NCBI GenBank assembly: GCA_905480125.1
Contig: CAJQPE010000032.1
Location: 1 to 59,649, forward strand
DNA length: 59,649 nt
DNA from: an uncultured Flavobacteriales bacterium
GTDB lineage: Bacteria > Bacteroidota > Bacteroidia > Flavobacteriales_G > NORP312
Reading direction: 5' to 3'
Below, in pieces: positions 1 to 11,353 of this stretch (positions are counted from its first letter, which is position 1; each line of letters begins with the position of its first letter). Both the position numbers and the translations under genes were made by a program. Under the pieces are notes generated by a model. That model was not told the origin of the DNA. It did not search any database and saw nothing but the letters and a program-made list of their open reading frames with translations.

Positions 1-453
1 ATAACCAACTACGTTTCTTATTTTGCCAATGGTTTTGTCAGTTTGTTTTAACGACATCGATAGCATAAAGGGTAAATATCCTAGTACGAGTATCGCGCCA
101 CCAAGTGCAAGTGAAACTCCAGCTCCTGGCCAATGTTGTAATTTAAATATCGATCCTACCAGGAGCAAGGCTGAGCCTATTATCCCTAATATATTCATTG
201 TTTTTCTCATTTTGTTAAATTTTAAAGTTAATAGTTGAGTTGTTTCCTCTTGAATTTCGCGGTACCCGTTAGGGCAAACAAGAGATTTTATTTTGCTATA
301 CGCTGACTCGAACGAAGAATTGACGTCCAACTCTTCTTCGAGAGCACAGCATATATGGTCGAGTAAATCATCTTCCAAATCGGTCATTTCTATGCCGTTT
401 TGTCGGATATCTCCTCGTATTAATTCTACCTGTAAATCGGTTAACGATCTCAT
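1..453 (-). CDS. Membrane protein with HAAS-like N-terminus and GldL-like motif (3' end cut by window edge)
   Basis: Open from an ATG at 453 to the window edge, 151 codons with no stop. The first ~75 residues are acidic and helical, with LLDHICCALEEE and later GYREIQEET, resembling the cytoplasmic HAAS-type domains encoded beside PadR regulators. Two predicted membrane helices follow (about residues 87-103 and 112-130), separated by the motif FKLQHWPGAG, which is also seen in the gliding protein GldL and related Bacteroidota membrane proteins. The ATG overlaps the padR stop (ATGA), so the two are co-transcribed. The role is not established. By analogy with PadR-HAAS pairs I infer a membrane partner of the repressor. 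The C-terminus lies outside the window. Confidence 0.8.
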   Translation of the reverse strand, partial: MRSLTDLQVELIRGDIRQNGIEMTDLEDDLLDHICCALEEELDVNSSFESAYSKIKSLVCPNGYREIQEETTQLLTLKFNKMRKTMNILGIIGSALLLVGSIFKLQHWPGAGVSLALGGAILVLGYLPFMLSMSLKQTDKTIGKIRNVVGY

Positions 454-788
454 GTTAACTGAGGATTTGCATTTAGAATTACTTTAAGCGTATCGATAAA
501 CTGAAAAAGTTCGTCAACCTTTTCTTTTGTCGATATGCCTCCTTGGTCGGTTAGCGAATAATATTTTCTCATTCGATTACCAACCATTTCGGTTTCAGTT
601 TTAACCAGTCCTTCATCTTTTAGTTTATGAAGTGCAGGATAAAGTGATCCCTCCTTAATTAAGATTTTATCAGCGGATAAGATTTTAACCTTTTGAGTTA
701 TTTCATATCCGTACATTTTTCCTTGCGAAGCTAACAAGCGTAAAATTATTGTTGTTAGTGTTCCTTTTAATAGTTCTTTTGAATACAT
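450..788 (-). CDS. PadR family transcriptional repressor
   Basis: A 112-residue winged-helix protein beginning MYSKELLKGTL, with the family hallmarks GKMYGYEI and KEGSLYPALHKLKDEGLV and a short C-terminal helix for dimerisation. An upstream in-frame ATG at 800 is possible and adds four residues. I prefer 788 because homologues usually begin just before the KELLKGTL helix. It overlaps the following membrane-protein gene by 4 bp. Its own promoter contains a palindrome, which suggests autorepression. PadR proteins bind dyads with ATGT/ACAT half-sites and commonly lose DNA binding on a ligand or partner signal. No ligand can be read from the sequence. Confidence 0.9.
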   Translation of the reverse strand: MYSKELLKGTLTTIILRLLASQGKMYGYEITQKVKILSADKILIKEGSLYPALHKLKDEGLVKTETEMVGNRMRKYYSLTDQGGISTKEKVDELFQFIDTLKVILNANPQLT

Positions 789-815
789 AGATTTTATATA
801 CATAGAAGTTCGATG

Positions 816-845
816 CAATTATACATAGAAAAACTATGTATGCAA
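816..845 (-). promoter_or_regulatory. Promoter of padR
   Basis: On the minus strand TTG (845-843) is followed after 19 bp by TATAATTG (823-816), one mismatch from the Bacteroidota -7 consensus TAnnTTTG at the expected spacing. The predicted start of transcription is near 809, just upstream of the padR start codon. The spacer holds the operator-like palindrome. Confidence 0.55.
821..841. promoter_or_regulatory. Palindromic operator, probable PadR site
   Basis: A perfect inverted repeat: ATACATAG (821-828), a 5-A spacer, and CTATGTAT (834-841). Two more direct copies of ATACATAG lie at 783-790 and 798-805, in the padR leader and first codons. The ATGT/ACAT half-sites match those known for PadR-family proteins. 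The palindrome falls inside the padR promoter spacer, so binding should block RNA polymerase. Confidence 0.65.
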
Positions 846-852
846 GAAAATA

Positions 853-881
853 TTGTGTTTTTATCAAAAAAAGTACCTTTA
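853..881 (+). promoter_or_regulatory. Possible promoter of the amine oxidase gene
   Basis: TTG (853-855), an 18 bp spacer and TACCTTTA (874-881), one mismatch from TAnnTTTG, ending 18 bp before the ATG at 900. The PadR-type palindrome lies just upstream of the -33 element, so the divergent gene may share the control. Confidence 0.35.
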
Positions 882-899
882 CTTAATATTAATAATCGC

Positions 900-2234
900 A
901 TGAAACAACTATCATTACTAGCAATTACAGCATTCTTTTTTATTTCTTGTAACAAGCGATATGTGAAAAACGATGATACCGTTATTATAATAGGCGCAGG
1001 AATTTCAGGGTTAGCCGCTGCAAAAGAGCTCAAGGAAAATGGTGTGGAGCATGTTATCGTGCTAGAAGCATCTGATAAATCTGGAGGACGAATGAAGACC
1101 GACCGAAGCCTAGGTTTTGCTTTTGATGAAGGTGCAAGTTGGATTCATAGGCCGATTGGCAATCCAATTACAGATTTGGCAATAGATGCTGGCGCAACAA
1201 CTTTTTTAACTGATGATGATAATGTTGTTGTGTACGATATTGATGGATCAGTATATTCGGATGAAGACTATGATACACAAGATGAGGCATTCGAAGAAGC
1301 TGTGGGGAAAGTTCATAGAGCTGGAATGAACAGCCAAAGTTTCGAGACCGTTTATCATTCGCTGTATGCAGATAAGGCAGACGACCGACTATGGAAATTC
1401 ATGGTGTCGTCTTATTTGGAATTCGATTTAGGAGGAGATATAAGTAAGCTCTCTTCAAATGAATTTTACGATGATAAAGAACATAAAGGTGTAGATGTAA
1501 TTGTAACGAACGGATACGATAACATAACGAATTATTTAGCCAAAGGCCTTGATATTAGATACAATGAAAGAGTATCTAAAGTTGATTATACAGATGAAAC
1601 TAAGATTCTGGTGACATCGACCAGTGGAACATTCGAAGCAAGCGCGGTTGTAGTGACAGTTCCTTTGGGGGTTTTAAAATCAGACAATTTTCAGTTCGCA
1701 CCGGAGTTGACAGATGAAAAGAAAGATGCTTTAGATGATTTGGCAATGGGGACTGTAAACAAATATGTTTTTGTATGGGATACCGCTTTTTGGGATGTTG
1801 ACCTACAATACATTGGCTACACCCCGGAAACGAAGGGTACATTTAATCATTTTTTGAATATCAAAAAATACTCAAACAATAACGCCTTGATGGCCTTTAC
1901 ATTTGGTGAATATAGCAGAACGGCAGAAGATTTAACTAATGTTGAGATTACAGATTTGGTGATGAACAACCTTAAATCAATATACGGAAGCAACGTACCC
2001 AACCCAACAAACATGCTCCGTACCAGATGGAATTCTAATGTTAATTCATTTGGATGTTATTCGTTTGTTCAGCAGGGAGGGGAGTCAAGTGCTTATAAAA
2101 TATTGGCTAAATCTATTAATGACAGAGTCTACTTTGCTGGTGAACATACTTCATTCGATTACCGTTCTAGCGTTCATGGTGCTTATGCATCTGGTATTAC
2201 CGCAGCAAATGAAATGCTAAAAAGATACAAGTAG
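900..2234 (+). CDS. Exported FAD-dependent amine oxidase (lipoprotein)
   Basis: A 444-residue flavin monoamine oxidase-type protein. After a 16-residue signal with a lipobox (FFIS|C17), the Rossmann dinucleotide motif GAGISG lies at 32-37, followed by an acidic beta-strand end (LEAS) and the GGRM motif that contacts FAD. The C-terminal FAD motif is FAGEHTSFDYRSSVHGAYASG. The family oxidises primary or secondary amines or polyamines to aldehydes with release of H2O2; the substrate here is unknown. The ATG at 900 is chosen over one at 813 because it starts directly at the signal peptide and avoids overlap with padR. The gene is divergent from padR. Export of a flavoprotein by a lipoprotein signal without twin arginines is unusual. 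Confidence 0.85.
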   Translation: MKQLSLLAITAFFFISCNKRYVKNDDTVIIIGAGISGLAAAKELKENGVEHVIVLEASDKSGGRMKTDRSLGFAFDEGASWIHRPIGNPITDLAIDAGATTFLTDDDNVVVYDIDGSVYSDEDYDTQDEAFEEAVGKVHRAGMNSQSFETVYHSLYADKADDRLWKFMVSSYLEFDLGGDISKLSSNEFYDDKEHKGVDVIVTNGYDNITNYLAKGLDIRYNERVSKVDYTDETKILVTSTSGTFEASAVVVTVPLGVLKSDNFQFAPELTDEKKDALDDLAMGTVNKYVFVWDTAFWDVDLQYIGYTPETKGTFNHFLNIKKYSNNNALMAFTFGEYSRTAEDLTNVEITDLVMNNLKSIYGSNVPNPTNMLRTRWNSNVNSFGCYSFVQQGGESSAYKILAKSINDRVYFAGEHTSFDYRSSVHGAYASGITAANEMLKRYK

Positions 2235-2307
2235 AAATCTAAGTCTTTCGAACCTCAATGTTTTTTATTGCTTGTTCAGTCTCTTTTTAATGAGATTGAA
2301 CGTTCAA

Positions 2308-2338
2308 GTATAAGCAGCCGTTTCAATGCCGCTTATAC
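2308..2338. terminator. Hairpin between convergent genes
   Basis: Arms GTATAAGC (2308-2315) and GCTTATAC (2331-2338) with a 15-base loop, between the ends of the amine oxidase and the minus-strand surface protein. There is no strong T-run on either side, so a bidirectional terminator is only a possibility. Confidence 0.35.
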
Positions 2339-2359
2339 ATTGTTAGCATTATTTATTCC

Positions 2360-3481
2360 TTACCAGCAAGCTTGCCAGATAGTCCCATCATAAACCATTA
2401 GCTTGTTTGTAGTATCATCCATATATATATCTCCTTTTGAAGGATTGGCTGGTGCAGCTGCTCTTGGTTCCAAGCGCATAACATCATTTATATGAAGTTT
2501 TCTCGCAGGTGAGTCGGTTCCAATGCCCACATTACCTATGTCACTGCCGGGAAAATATGGCATGTGCATAACATCTACATATTCACCTAGATCATCTTTT
2601 ACTTGAAAGATTAAATTATTCGTAGTCGTACCTTCAACCATTATTCTGGCTCCGCGAGCCCCTCCTAATTCACTCATAACCAATCCAGCCTCATTATTTC
2701 CTGAGGTTTCAATATTTATAAAGGAAGAATCTGGGTGATAAACGTTAAATGCTTGTTTAAAGTTGACTCCATTTCCAACAGAAACTCTACCCGCCGTATC
2801 GATACTGAAAGGGTCAAGATTCAATCCAGACCAAGTTGTACCACCGAATTCTGAATAGTCGGTCCATGGACGAATTGAAAGGATGTTGTCTCTAGATTGA
2901 TCATTATGAATTCTCCATGTAATTGAAGAGTCAACGTCTCTTAGCCAAATATTTGGGTCTCCAGTTGCATTGTTTGAAATAATAAAATCAGTAAAATTTG
3001 AGCCCTCTAAATGCATTCGTTTAGAATTAATATCTACATGATGATCAGTATATGTTGTATCTGCATCTAAATACCAGCTATCTGAATTCATTGCATGCAA
3101 AGCATAAGGCACACTTAACAATTGGCTTGTACCTGTAATAGTATAATTAGCTCCACCTGTTGGGTCAGTTTCCGTTTTCACAAAATATGGGCCATTTGCC
3201 CAATCAATAGTGGGGAAATCACCACTAACTAATGTTCCGTTGCCGATTTCAATGGAAACCAAACCATTTTGATTGGATGTTGTAGTATGTGTTTCCACAT
3301 AGGAAGCAGTACCACTTGGTGATCCTTGCAGTATACTGATTTGCATCCCAACAGGAGAGGAAGCAACAAGATTGTCGGCAGCATCTCGGACAACGGCTTG
3401 ATAGCTCATCATTTCTGGAGCTTGAGCAAACGTGCTCATGGATAATAGACTGGCGACAATAAAAGTGTATAGTTTTTTCAT
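2360..3481 (-). CDS. Secreted surface protein, unknown function
   Basis: 373 residues with a clear signal peptide (MKKLYTFIVASLLSMSTFAQ). The mature N-terminus (MSYQAVVRDAADNLVASSPVGMQISILQG) and LLSVPYALHA are typical of a common Bacteroidota surface-protein family in which a beta-sandwich domain precedes a variable, tail-fibre-like region. The C-terminus (NVGIGTDSPARKLHINDVMRLEP, then GDIYMDDTTNKLMVYDGTIWQ) matches the tail-fibre and adhesin-like ends of that family. There is no T9SS sorting domain. It lies 4 bp downstream of a short T9SS-domain gene and is probably co-transcribed with it. An adhesive or structural surface role is inference. Confidence 0.7.
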   Translation of the reverse strand: MKKLYTFIVASLLSMSTFAQAPEMMSYQAVVRDAADNLVASSPVGMQISILQGSPSGTASYVETHTTTSNQNGLVSIEIGNGTLVSGDFPTIDWANGPYFVKTETDPTGGANYTITGTSQLLSVPYALHAMNSDSWYLDADTTYTDHHVDINSKRMHLEGSNFTDFIISNNATGDPNIWLRDVDSSITWRIHNDQSRDNILSIRPWTDYSEFGGTTWSGLNLDPFSIDTAGRVSVGNGVNFKQAFNVYHPDSSFINIETSGNNEAGLVMSELGGARGARIMVEGTTTNNLIFQVKDDLGEYVDVMHMPYFPGSDIGNVGIGTDSPARKLHINDVMRLEPRAAAPANPSKGDIYMDDTTNKLMVYDGTIWQACW

Positions 3482-3485
3482 GATT

Positions 3486-3965
3486 TTATTTTTTCATGAT
3501 TTTGAAAGTTTTAATGTTTTTAGATTCTGAATTGATGTTCAGATAGTAGATGCCTGAAACTTCGTTCGATAAATTCAACGAAGTGGATACATTCGATATC
3601 TTTTTTTTCTGAATTATTTTTCCAGCTTGATCTACTAATTGAAAAGAAGCATTTTGATTAGTAAACTCATCAAATTGAAGTGTAAGAATATCTGTTGTAG
3701 GATTTGGAAAAGCCGTGAGTGAAATTGCTATGTCTTCCTCGTTAATACCAACCGAATATATTTCATAAGGTTGTTGAACCCCTTGGTTGGAATTTCCATT
3801 AGCACCACTTTCATAAGTGTATGCAACTTGCCCAATACTATAGGCAATTGTTCCGCCACTCCCAGAGGCATTCCCCCCAGAGGTATTGGATGATTCCTGC
3901 CCGTAAATACTTCCTGCACTCATACAGAGCGAGAAAAGTAAGGTCAGTTTTGCTTTGTTTTTCAT
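3486..3965 (-). CDS. Short T9SS type A sorting-domain protein
   Basis: 159 residues: a signal peptide ending near SIYGQ, then a Ser/Gly/Asn-rich stretch with the repeat-like SGGTIAYSIGQVAYTYESG and GVQQPYEI. A complete type IX C-terminal sorting domain follows (LTAFPNPTTDILTLQF ... GIYYLNINSESKNIKTFKIMKK). The passenger part is only about 60 residues, so most of the protein is the secretion signal. This small architecture, with GxxIAYSIGQ, is widespread and uncharacterised in Bacteroidota. It leads a two-gene unit with the surface protein at 2360-3481. Confidence 0.8.
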   Translation of the reverse strand: MKNKAKLTLLFSLCMSAGSIYGQESSNTSGGNASGSGGTIAYSIGQVAYTYESGANGNSNQGVQQPYEIYSVGINEEDIAISLTAFPNPTTDILTLQFDEFTNQNASFQLVDQAGKIIQKKKISNVSTSLNLSNEVSGIYYLNINSESKNIKTFKIMKK

Positions 3966-4096
3966 TTGCTATTTATGTTTTGTCAATTAATGCTAATTTA
4001 AGAAATAAACAATCGTTGAGGTTCGAAGTTAGCCGAAAAAGAGTAGAAATGCAATTCTAAAATCTTGTAAACATAGAATGCGAGAGATGTTAATAG

Positions 4097-5977
4097 CTAT
4101 AGAGTTTCTTTCAACCAACGGTAAAATTCACGCTGCCAAATCAAGCTATTTTGTGATTGAAGTACCCAGTGGTTTTCATTAGGGAAGTATAGTAATCTGC
4201 TTTTAATACCTTTTAATTGAGCAGCATTAAAAGCTTCTAGGCCTTGTCCAATTGGCACTCTGTAGTCTTTTCCTCCTTGGATAATAAGAATAGGTGTATC
4301 CCATTTGCTAACGTGATTTATGGGGCTAAACTGGTTGTATGCTTTTTTAGAATTCTCATTTAGCTCCCAGTAATTTCCTCCTAAATCCCAGTTCACAAAA
4401 AACATTTCTTCTGTAGTACCATACATACTTTTCCAGTTAAAAATACCATCATGAGAAATGAAGGTTTTAAACCGTTTTTCATGAGTACCTGCTAATTGAA
4501 ACACTGAATAGCCACCAAAGCTGGCACCAATACAGCCAATTCTATTATTGTCGACAAAAGGTTCTTTTGCTATTTCGTCAATAGCTGTAAGGTAATCTTG
4601 CATCGGCATACCACCATAGTCTCCGCTAATCGATTCGTTCCAATCAATACCGTGGCCTGGCATCCCTCTTCGGTTTGGTGCAACAACAATGTAGTCATTA
4701 GCAGCCATCAGTTGGAAATTCCAACGCGAAGAATAAAATTGTGATAATGCAGATTGCGGTCCTCCCTGGCAGTATAGCAATGTTGGGTATTTTTTAGTAG
4801 CGTCAAAGTTTGGGGGGTAAATAACCCAAACCAACATATCTTGTTCGTCAGCTGTTTTTATAATTCTTTTTTCTACCTTGCTTAAGGCAATTTTGCTGTA
4901 GAAATCTTTATTGACATTTGTTAACCGAGTTAAGAATCTGGTCTTTAGATCAACAGTAAAAAGCTCGTTAGCATGGTTCATGTCCGTTCTGTTGATTACT
5001 AATTTGCTTCCCGATTGCCCAACAATACTTCTTATATCGAACTGCCCTCTCGTTATTTGTTGTACTTCAGCCACATTGTTGTCAAAATTCACCTGATATA
5101 ATTGCTTAGTTCCGGCAGTCGATGCGGTAAAGTATATAGTTGCTCCATCTTTACTCCAAATAAACCCAGAAACTGTTCCGTCCCAGCCTTTAGTTAAGTT
5201 AATTTTTTCAGAGCCTTTTAAAACGATGATGTCGTTTTTGTCAGACTCATAGCCGTCTCTTTCCATACTTAGCCAAGCCAATGTGCCTGTGGATGAATAA
5301 GCCGGAGCTAGATCATATCCCATCATACCAGCAGTTAGGTTTTTAGTTTCTTTGGTAGAAAGATTGTATTCGAAAATATCTGTATTGGTACTTTCCGCAT
5401 ATTCTCTTCCTTTCGATTGTTTCGTTACGTAAAGAACTGTCTTACCTTCTGGTCCCCAGATGTAGTCTTCATCTCCGCCAAATGGCTTTTGCGGACAATC
5501 AAATGGTTGGTCAAGCATTAAATCAGTTTCTGTATCACCAGTTTTAATCATCACGTGACCATACATTCCATCTTCCCAAGTATCCCAATGGCGGTAACTT
5601 AAGTCATCATATATCATCATGTCAGATTCTATTAACTCCGGGTAGTAATCAGTTCCGTATACCTTTTCAATTTTCACTTCTTTTGATATTAATTTTGATT
5701 TGCCGTCAGGTGATATGTTTTTATCTACTACTGCTTCTCTGTATGTTTTGATCTTAACAGCCTCGCCACCCGCAATCGGGATGATGTACAATTGATCTGT
5801 ACCAGCATTTTCCTCAATATTGTATTGTCGAACTTTGTAGATAACTGATTTACCATTTTTAGTAATTCCAATAGCGCTAACCTTACCAATTTCAGCAAGC
5901 ATTTCCGGAGTTAAGTTTTGCGCGCCAAGACCAATTACCGCTAACAATAATGGGATCATTCCGATTATTTTTTTCAT
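4097..5977 (-). CDS. S9 family prolyl-oligopeptidase-like serine peptidase
   Basis: 626 residues from an ATG at 5977, where a signal peptide begins (MKKIIGMIPLLLAVIGLGAQ). The longer frame from 6019 adds 14 polar residues and overlaps icd, so it is rejected. The N-terminal half is a beta-propeller with Tol/WD40-type strands. The C-terminal alpha/beta-hydrolase domain carries the triad: Ser486 in GASFGGYS, Asp571 in GGKDYRVP and His603 in NENHWVL. The family (acylaminoacyl or dipeptidyl peptidases) trims oligopeptides in the periplasm. It starts 38 bp after the icd stop and is probably read from the same transcript. Confidence 0.9.
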   Translation of the reverse strand: MKKIIGMIPLLLAVIGLGAQNLTPEMLAEIGKVSAIGITKNGKSVIYKVRQYNIEENAGTDQLYIIPIAGGEAVKIKTYREAVVDKNISPDGKSKLISKEVKIEKVYGTDYYPELIESDMMIYDDLSYRHWDTWEDGMYGHVMIKTGDTETDLMLDQPFDCPQKPFGGDEDYIWGPEGKTVLYVTKQSKGREYAESTNTDIFEYNLSTKETKNLTAGMMGYDLAPAYSSTGTLAWLSMERDGYESDKNDIIVLKGSEKINLTKGWDGTVSGFIWSKDGATIYFTASTAGTKQLYQVNFDNNVAEVQQITRGQFDIRSIVGQSGSKLVINRTDMNHANELFTVDLKTRFLTRLTNVNKDFYSKIALSKVEKRIIKTADEQDMLVWVIYPPNFDATKKYPTLLYCQGGPQSALSQFYSSRWNFQLMAANDYIVVAPNRRGMPGHGIDWNESISGDYGGMPMQDYLTAIDEIAKEPFVDNNRIGCIGASFGGYSVFQLAGTHEKRFKTFISHDGIFNWKSMYGTTEEMFFVNWDLGGNYWELNENSKKAYNQFSPINHVSKWDTPILIIQGGKDYRVPIGQGLEAFNAAQLKGIKSRLLYFPNENHWVLQSQNSLIWQREFYRWLKETL

Positions 5978-6015
5978 AAGATCAAATTTTGAGGTATAGG
6001 TGCTTGAAATAGGTT

Positions 6016-8232
<2,217 letters not shown>

Positions 8233-8285
8233 TTATTTTGGGTTAAAAGGTTAAAAGTTGTTTCTGGGTAAATGAAAAATACACT

Positions 8286-8303
8286 AATACAAACTTTTGT
8301 ATT
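8286..8303 (-). terminator. Weak hairpin downstream of the M16 peptidase gene
   Basis: Arms AATACAA (8286-8292) and TTGTATT (8297-8303) around a 4-base loop, 20 bp past the M16 stop and upstream of icd. The T-rich stretch on the minus strand starts about 9 bases further on, so termination would be weak. Confidence 0.35.
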
Positions 8304-8322
8304 TATGATATTCCTACTAAAT

Positions 8323-11235
8323 TTAATATCCAAAAACCTCTTCTAATGTTAATTCTTGTAATGCTCCTAACTTGTTCAATGTTTCCATATCCATGTCAGA
8401 TTTTTTTCCAATTACGCAGTAAACATAGGTTCTTTCCGCGATATTTTTATTGAAAAATCCTGTCATTTCTTCTAAAGTTATAGTATTTAACTTTTCATAA
8501 ACTGATTTACGAATATCATAGTCAATTCCCTTGTCTTCGAGACTGCGATAGTTCCAGAATAATCTATCCTTAATAATTCTTTCAGATTCTATTTTCTTTA
8601 ACGAGGAAATTCTAGACTCCTCGAACATACCTTCAGTTCCTTTGGGAATAGCATTCATTAATTCCATCATAGCATCGATAGCAGTACCTAGTTTGTTATT
8701 TTGAGTTCCAATGTATGCAGTTAAATAATGTGATTTATCAGCTTTGTTTGGAGTTGTCATTCTTGCTCTTGCAGAGTAAGCTAATGCCTTTGATTCTCGA
8801 ATTTCTTGAAAGATTATAGAAGACAACCCGCTACCGAAAAATGAGTTGAACATTTGGTGATATGCAGCGTTTTCAGGTGAATATGTATTTCCTTTAGAAA
8901 TCATTGTCATTTCTGTTTGAATCATATCGTAATCTACAAAATATACGATGCTTTTATCAATAGCAAGCTCTTCATAATTTGATGGGTTTTCAATTACAAG
9001 TAAAGATTCTGGCAGTTTGTGGTTCGCTTTAAGTTTTGCGTACACATCGTCAGCACTTGATTTACCATAATAAAATAAGTTATGTTTATAACTAGTTAAA
9101 GAGTGAATAATTTCGACAAGTTCTTCAGCTGCAGTTGCTTGCAATTCTTCCATTGTGAGCTGATCATTAAATTCATTGGTTGATCCGTATTGAGCATAAT
9201 TCTTAATACCATTCATAATTCCCCATTTACTTTTTTTACTGTCTTCGCGAGACTTTATTTCATCTGCAATAAGGTTTATAAGGGCAGCAGAATCCGGTTG
9301 AGCATTCTTAATCACGTGTTCCATCAATTTTTGTGCTTCGTCAAAAGATTCTTCAAGGCCAGATAAGTACGTGTATACTTTCGATGAAGACGCTTGTGAA
9401 TTAAACTCTACACCTAAATTGTAGAACTGTTTTTTGATTTCTTCGTTGGTGTATTTCTCCGTTCCTAAGTAGTTAAGATATTTGAGCGCCAATTTTACCT
9501 TTGGATTTGTTTTAAGGTCTTCATCTAACTCTAAAAATAAAGTAAATAGCTCATTGGTTTTGTTTTCAACATAATAGAATGGAACATCTTTCATGAGTTC
9601 TTTGGTTTGTAAAGCAGTTTTATAGTCTACAAATTCAGGCTTAAGACGCAGAGACTCCATTTTATCTACCTCTGTATAGAAATCAGATTTAACTTCTCGA
9701 TTAATTTCTATTGGTGTAATTTGCGGTTTATCTACTTTAAAAGTAGAAGTATCTTCACCGGATTTCTTATAGACTACGCAGTAGTTATTAGTAAAATTTT
9801 TGTTGGCCCAAGCCACTAATTCTTCTTTGGTGATTTCCGCCATTTTATCAGTTTGAGTTATATAATCTTCCCAATCGGCACCCATTATAAAAGCATCTCC
9901 CATTACGTACGATCTTAGCCAATTCGCCTCAAATTGATTTAGCTCTTCAACTTTTATGTTTTTTATTACTGCGGGAAGCAGATCATCTGAAAATTCAGCT
10001 TTTTTCACCAATTCAATTTGAGACAATAATAATTCTTTAGCTTCATCTAATGATTGGCCTCCTTTCGGTGTCGCTTGCATTACAAATGAAGTATAGTCTC
10101 TCATTACGTTGGCATAACCAGAAGCATTTAATACTTTTTGTTTTTGTACAAGGTTGAGATCAATAAGACCAGCAACGTCGTTAGACAGTGCATACGACAT
10201 AAGATTGGCAATTATTGCATCTTCGGAGTGGTAACCGTCTAGACGGTACCCTATAGAAACCCATTCTTGCATAGGGCCATATACTGTTTTTTCTCTTGGT
10301 TGCGTAATTGGATCTTCAGTTGGATGAATAGGTTGTGAAACTTCTTTTTTATCCATATTACCAAAGTATTTTTTAATCATGGTAAGCGTAGCATCTGGAT
10401 CGAAGTCACCTGCTAAGCAGATAGCCATATTATTTGGAACATAGTACTTCTTAAAGTACTCATGTATTTTAACCATTGAAGGGTTTTTAAGATGTTCACC
10501 TTCACCAATAGTAGTTTGTGTTCCATATTGGTGTTTGGTAAACATGATTTCATTCATGGCTGCATATGCTTTGCGGTAGTCATTGTCTTGCCCTCGGTTG
10601 AACTCTTCATAAACGGCCTCTAATTCTGTATGAAATAAACGCAGTACTAGTTCAGAAAACCTTTCGGATTCTACTTTCATCCATTTTTCTAATTCCGTAG
10701 ATGGAATATCATTAATGTAAGCCGTTCGTTCCATAGAAGTAAATGCATTTGTGCCTTTTGCCCCCAGTCCGGAAATCATTTTATCGTACTCATTCGGAAT
10801 CGCATACTTTGCCGCTTCACCTGAAACAGAATCAATTTTTGCATAAATTGCTTTTTTCTTTACCAGATCGGATTCTGCTCTATGTGCTTCATATAAGTCA
10901 GAAATATCTTGAAGTAATACTTTTTCTTTTTCCCAATCTAATGTTGCAAAATTAGATGTACCTTTAAAAACCATATGCTCTAGATAATGAGCTAAACCTG
11001 TAACATCGCTTGGGTCATTTGTACTACCTGTATTTACAGTAATGAATGTCTGAACTCTGGGCTGATCTTTGTTTACAGATAGATAAACTTTTAGACCATT
11101 GTCTAATGTATATATCTGCGCATTTATTGGGTCTACAAAAGCTGGACTCGGATCTTCGTTATTCTCAGTGTTAGGCCCGCAAGAAATTAATACTATTCCT
11201 AATCCGATAAAAAGTAAATTTGATTTGAAATTCAT
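8323..11235 (-). CDS. M16 family zinc metallopeptidase, lipoprotein
   Basis: 970 residues with a lipoprotein signal (LGIVLISC|GPN). The first M16 domain carries the inverted zinc motif H83-YLE-H87 and a downstream glutamate region (ELEAVYEEFNRG). A second, inactive M16 repeat occupies the C-terminal half. This two-domain architecture is like pitrilysin and PqqL-type proteases, which degrade peptides held inside a clamshell chamber. It is anchored in the envelope and faces the periplasm. It lies downstream of dnaX on the same strand, separated by 118 bp containing a weak hairpin. Confidence 0.92.
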   Translation of the reverse strand: MNFKSNLLFIGLGIVLISCGPNTENNEDPSPAFVDPINAQIYTLDNGLKVYLSVNKDQPRVQTFITVNTGSTNDPSDVTGLAHYLEHMVFKGTSNFATLDWEKEKVLLQDISDLYEAHRAESDLVKKKAIYAKIDSVSGEAAKYAIPNEYDKMISGLGAKGTNAFTSMERTAYINDIPSTELEKWMKVESERFSELVLRLFHTELEAVYEEFNRGQDNDYRKAYAAMNEIMFTKHQYGTQTTIGEGEHLKNPSMVKIHEYFKKYYVPNNMAICLAGDFDPDATLTMIKKYFGNMDKKEVSQPIHPTEDPITQPREKTVYGPMQEWVSIGYRLDGYHSEDAIIANLMSYALSNDVAGLIDLNLVQKQKVLNASGYANVMRDYTSFVMQATPKGGQSLDEAKELLLSQIELVKKAEFSDDLLPAVIKNIKVEELNQFEANWLRSYVMGDAFIMGADWEDYITQTDKMAEITKEELVAWANKNFTNNYCVVYKKSGEDTSTFKVDKPQITPIEINREVKSDFYTEVDKMESLRLKPEFVDYKTALQTKELMKDVPFYYVENKTNELFTLFLELDEDLKTNPKVKLALKYLNYLGTEKYTNEEIKKQFYNLGVEFNSQASSSKVYTYLSGLEESFDEAQKLMEHVIKNAQPDSAALINLIADEIKSREDSKKSKWGIMNGIKNYAQYGSTNEFNDQLTMEELQATAAEELVEIIHSLTSYKHNLFYYGKSSADDVYAKLKANHKLPESLLVIENPSNYEELAIDKSIVYFVDYDMIQTEMTMISKGNTYSPENAAYHQMFNSFFGSGLSSIIFQEIRESKALAYSARARMTTPNKADKSHYLTAYIGTQNNKLGTAIDAMMELMNAIPKGTEGMFEESRISSLKKIESERIIKDRLFWNYRSLEDKGIDYDIRKSVYEKLNTITLEEMTGFFNKNIAERTYVYCVIGKKSDMDMETLNKLGALQELTLEEVFGY

Positions 11236-11266
11236 TTGAATTTAGATTGATTATCCTGCAATTTTA

Positions 11267-11288
11267 AGCTTTTTTGTTGTGAAAAGCT
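11267..11288 (-). terminator. Possible hairpin between dnaX and the M16 gene
   Basis: AGCTTTT (11267-11273) and AAAAGCT (11282-11288) can pair around an 8-base loop, between the dnaX stop and the M16 start. The stem is AT-rich and lacks a clear T-run, so this is tentative. Confidence 0.3.
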
Positions 11289-11353
11289 AAATGGTAAGGA
11301 TGATTTAATGAGTGATAAATCGAATTCTTCGATCTCTCATTAATGAGCTTCGA

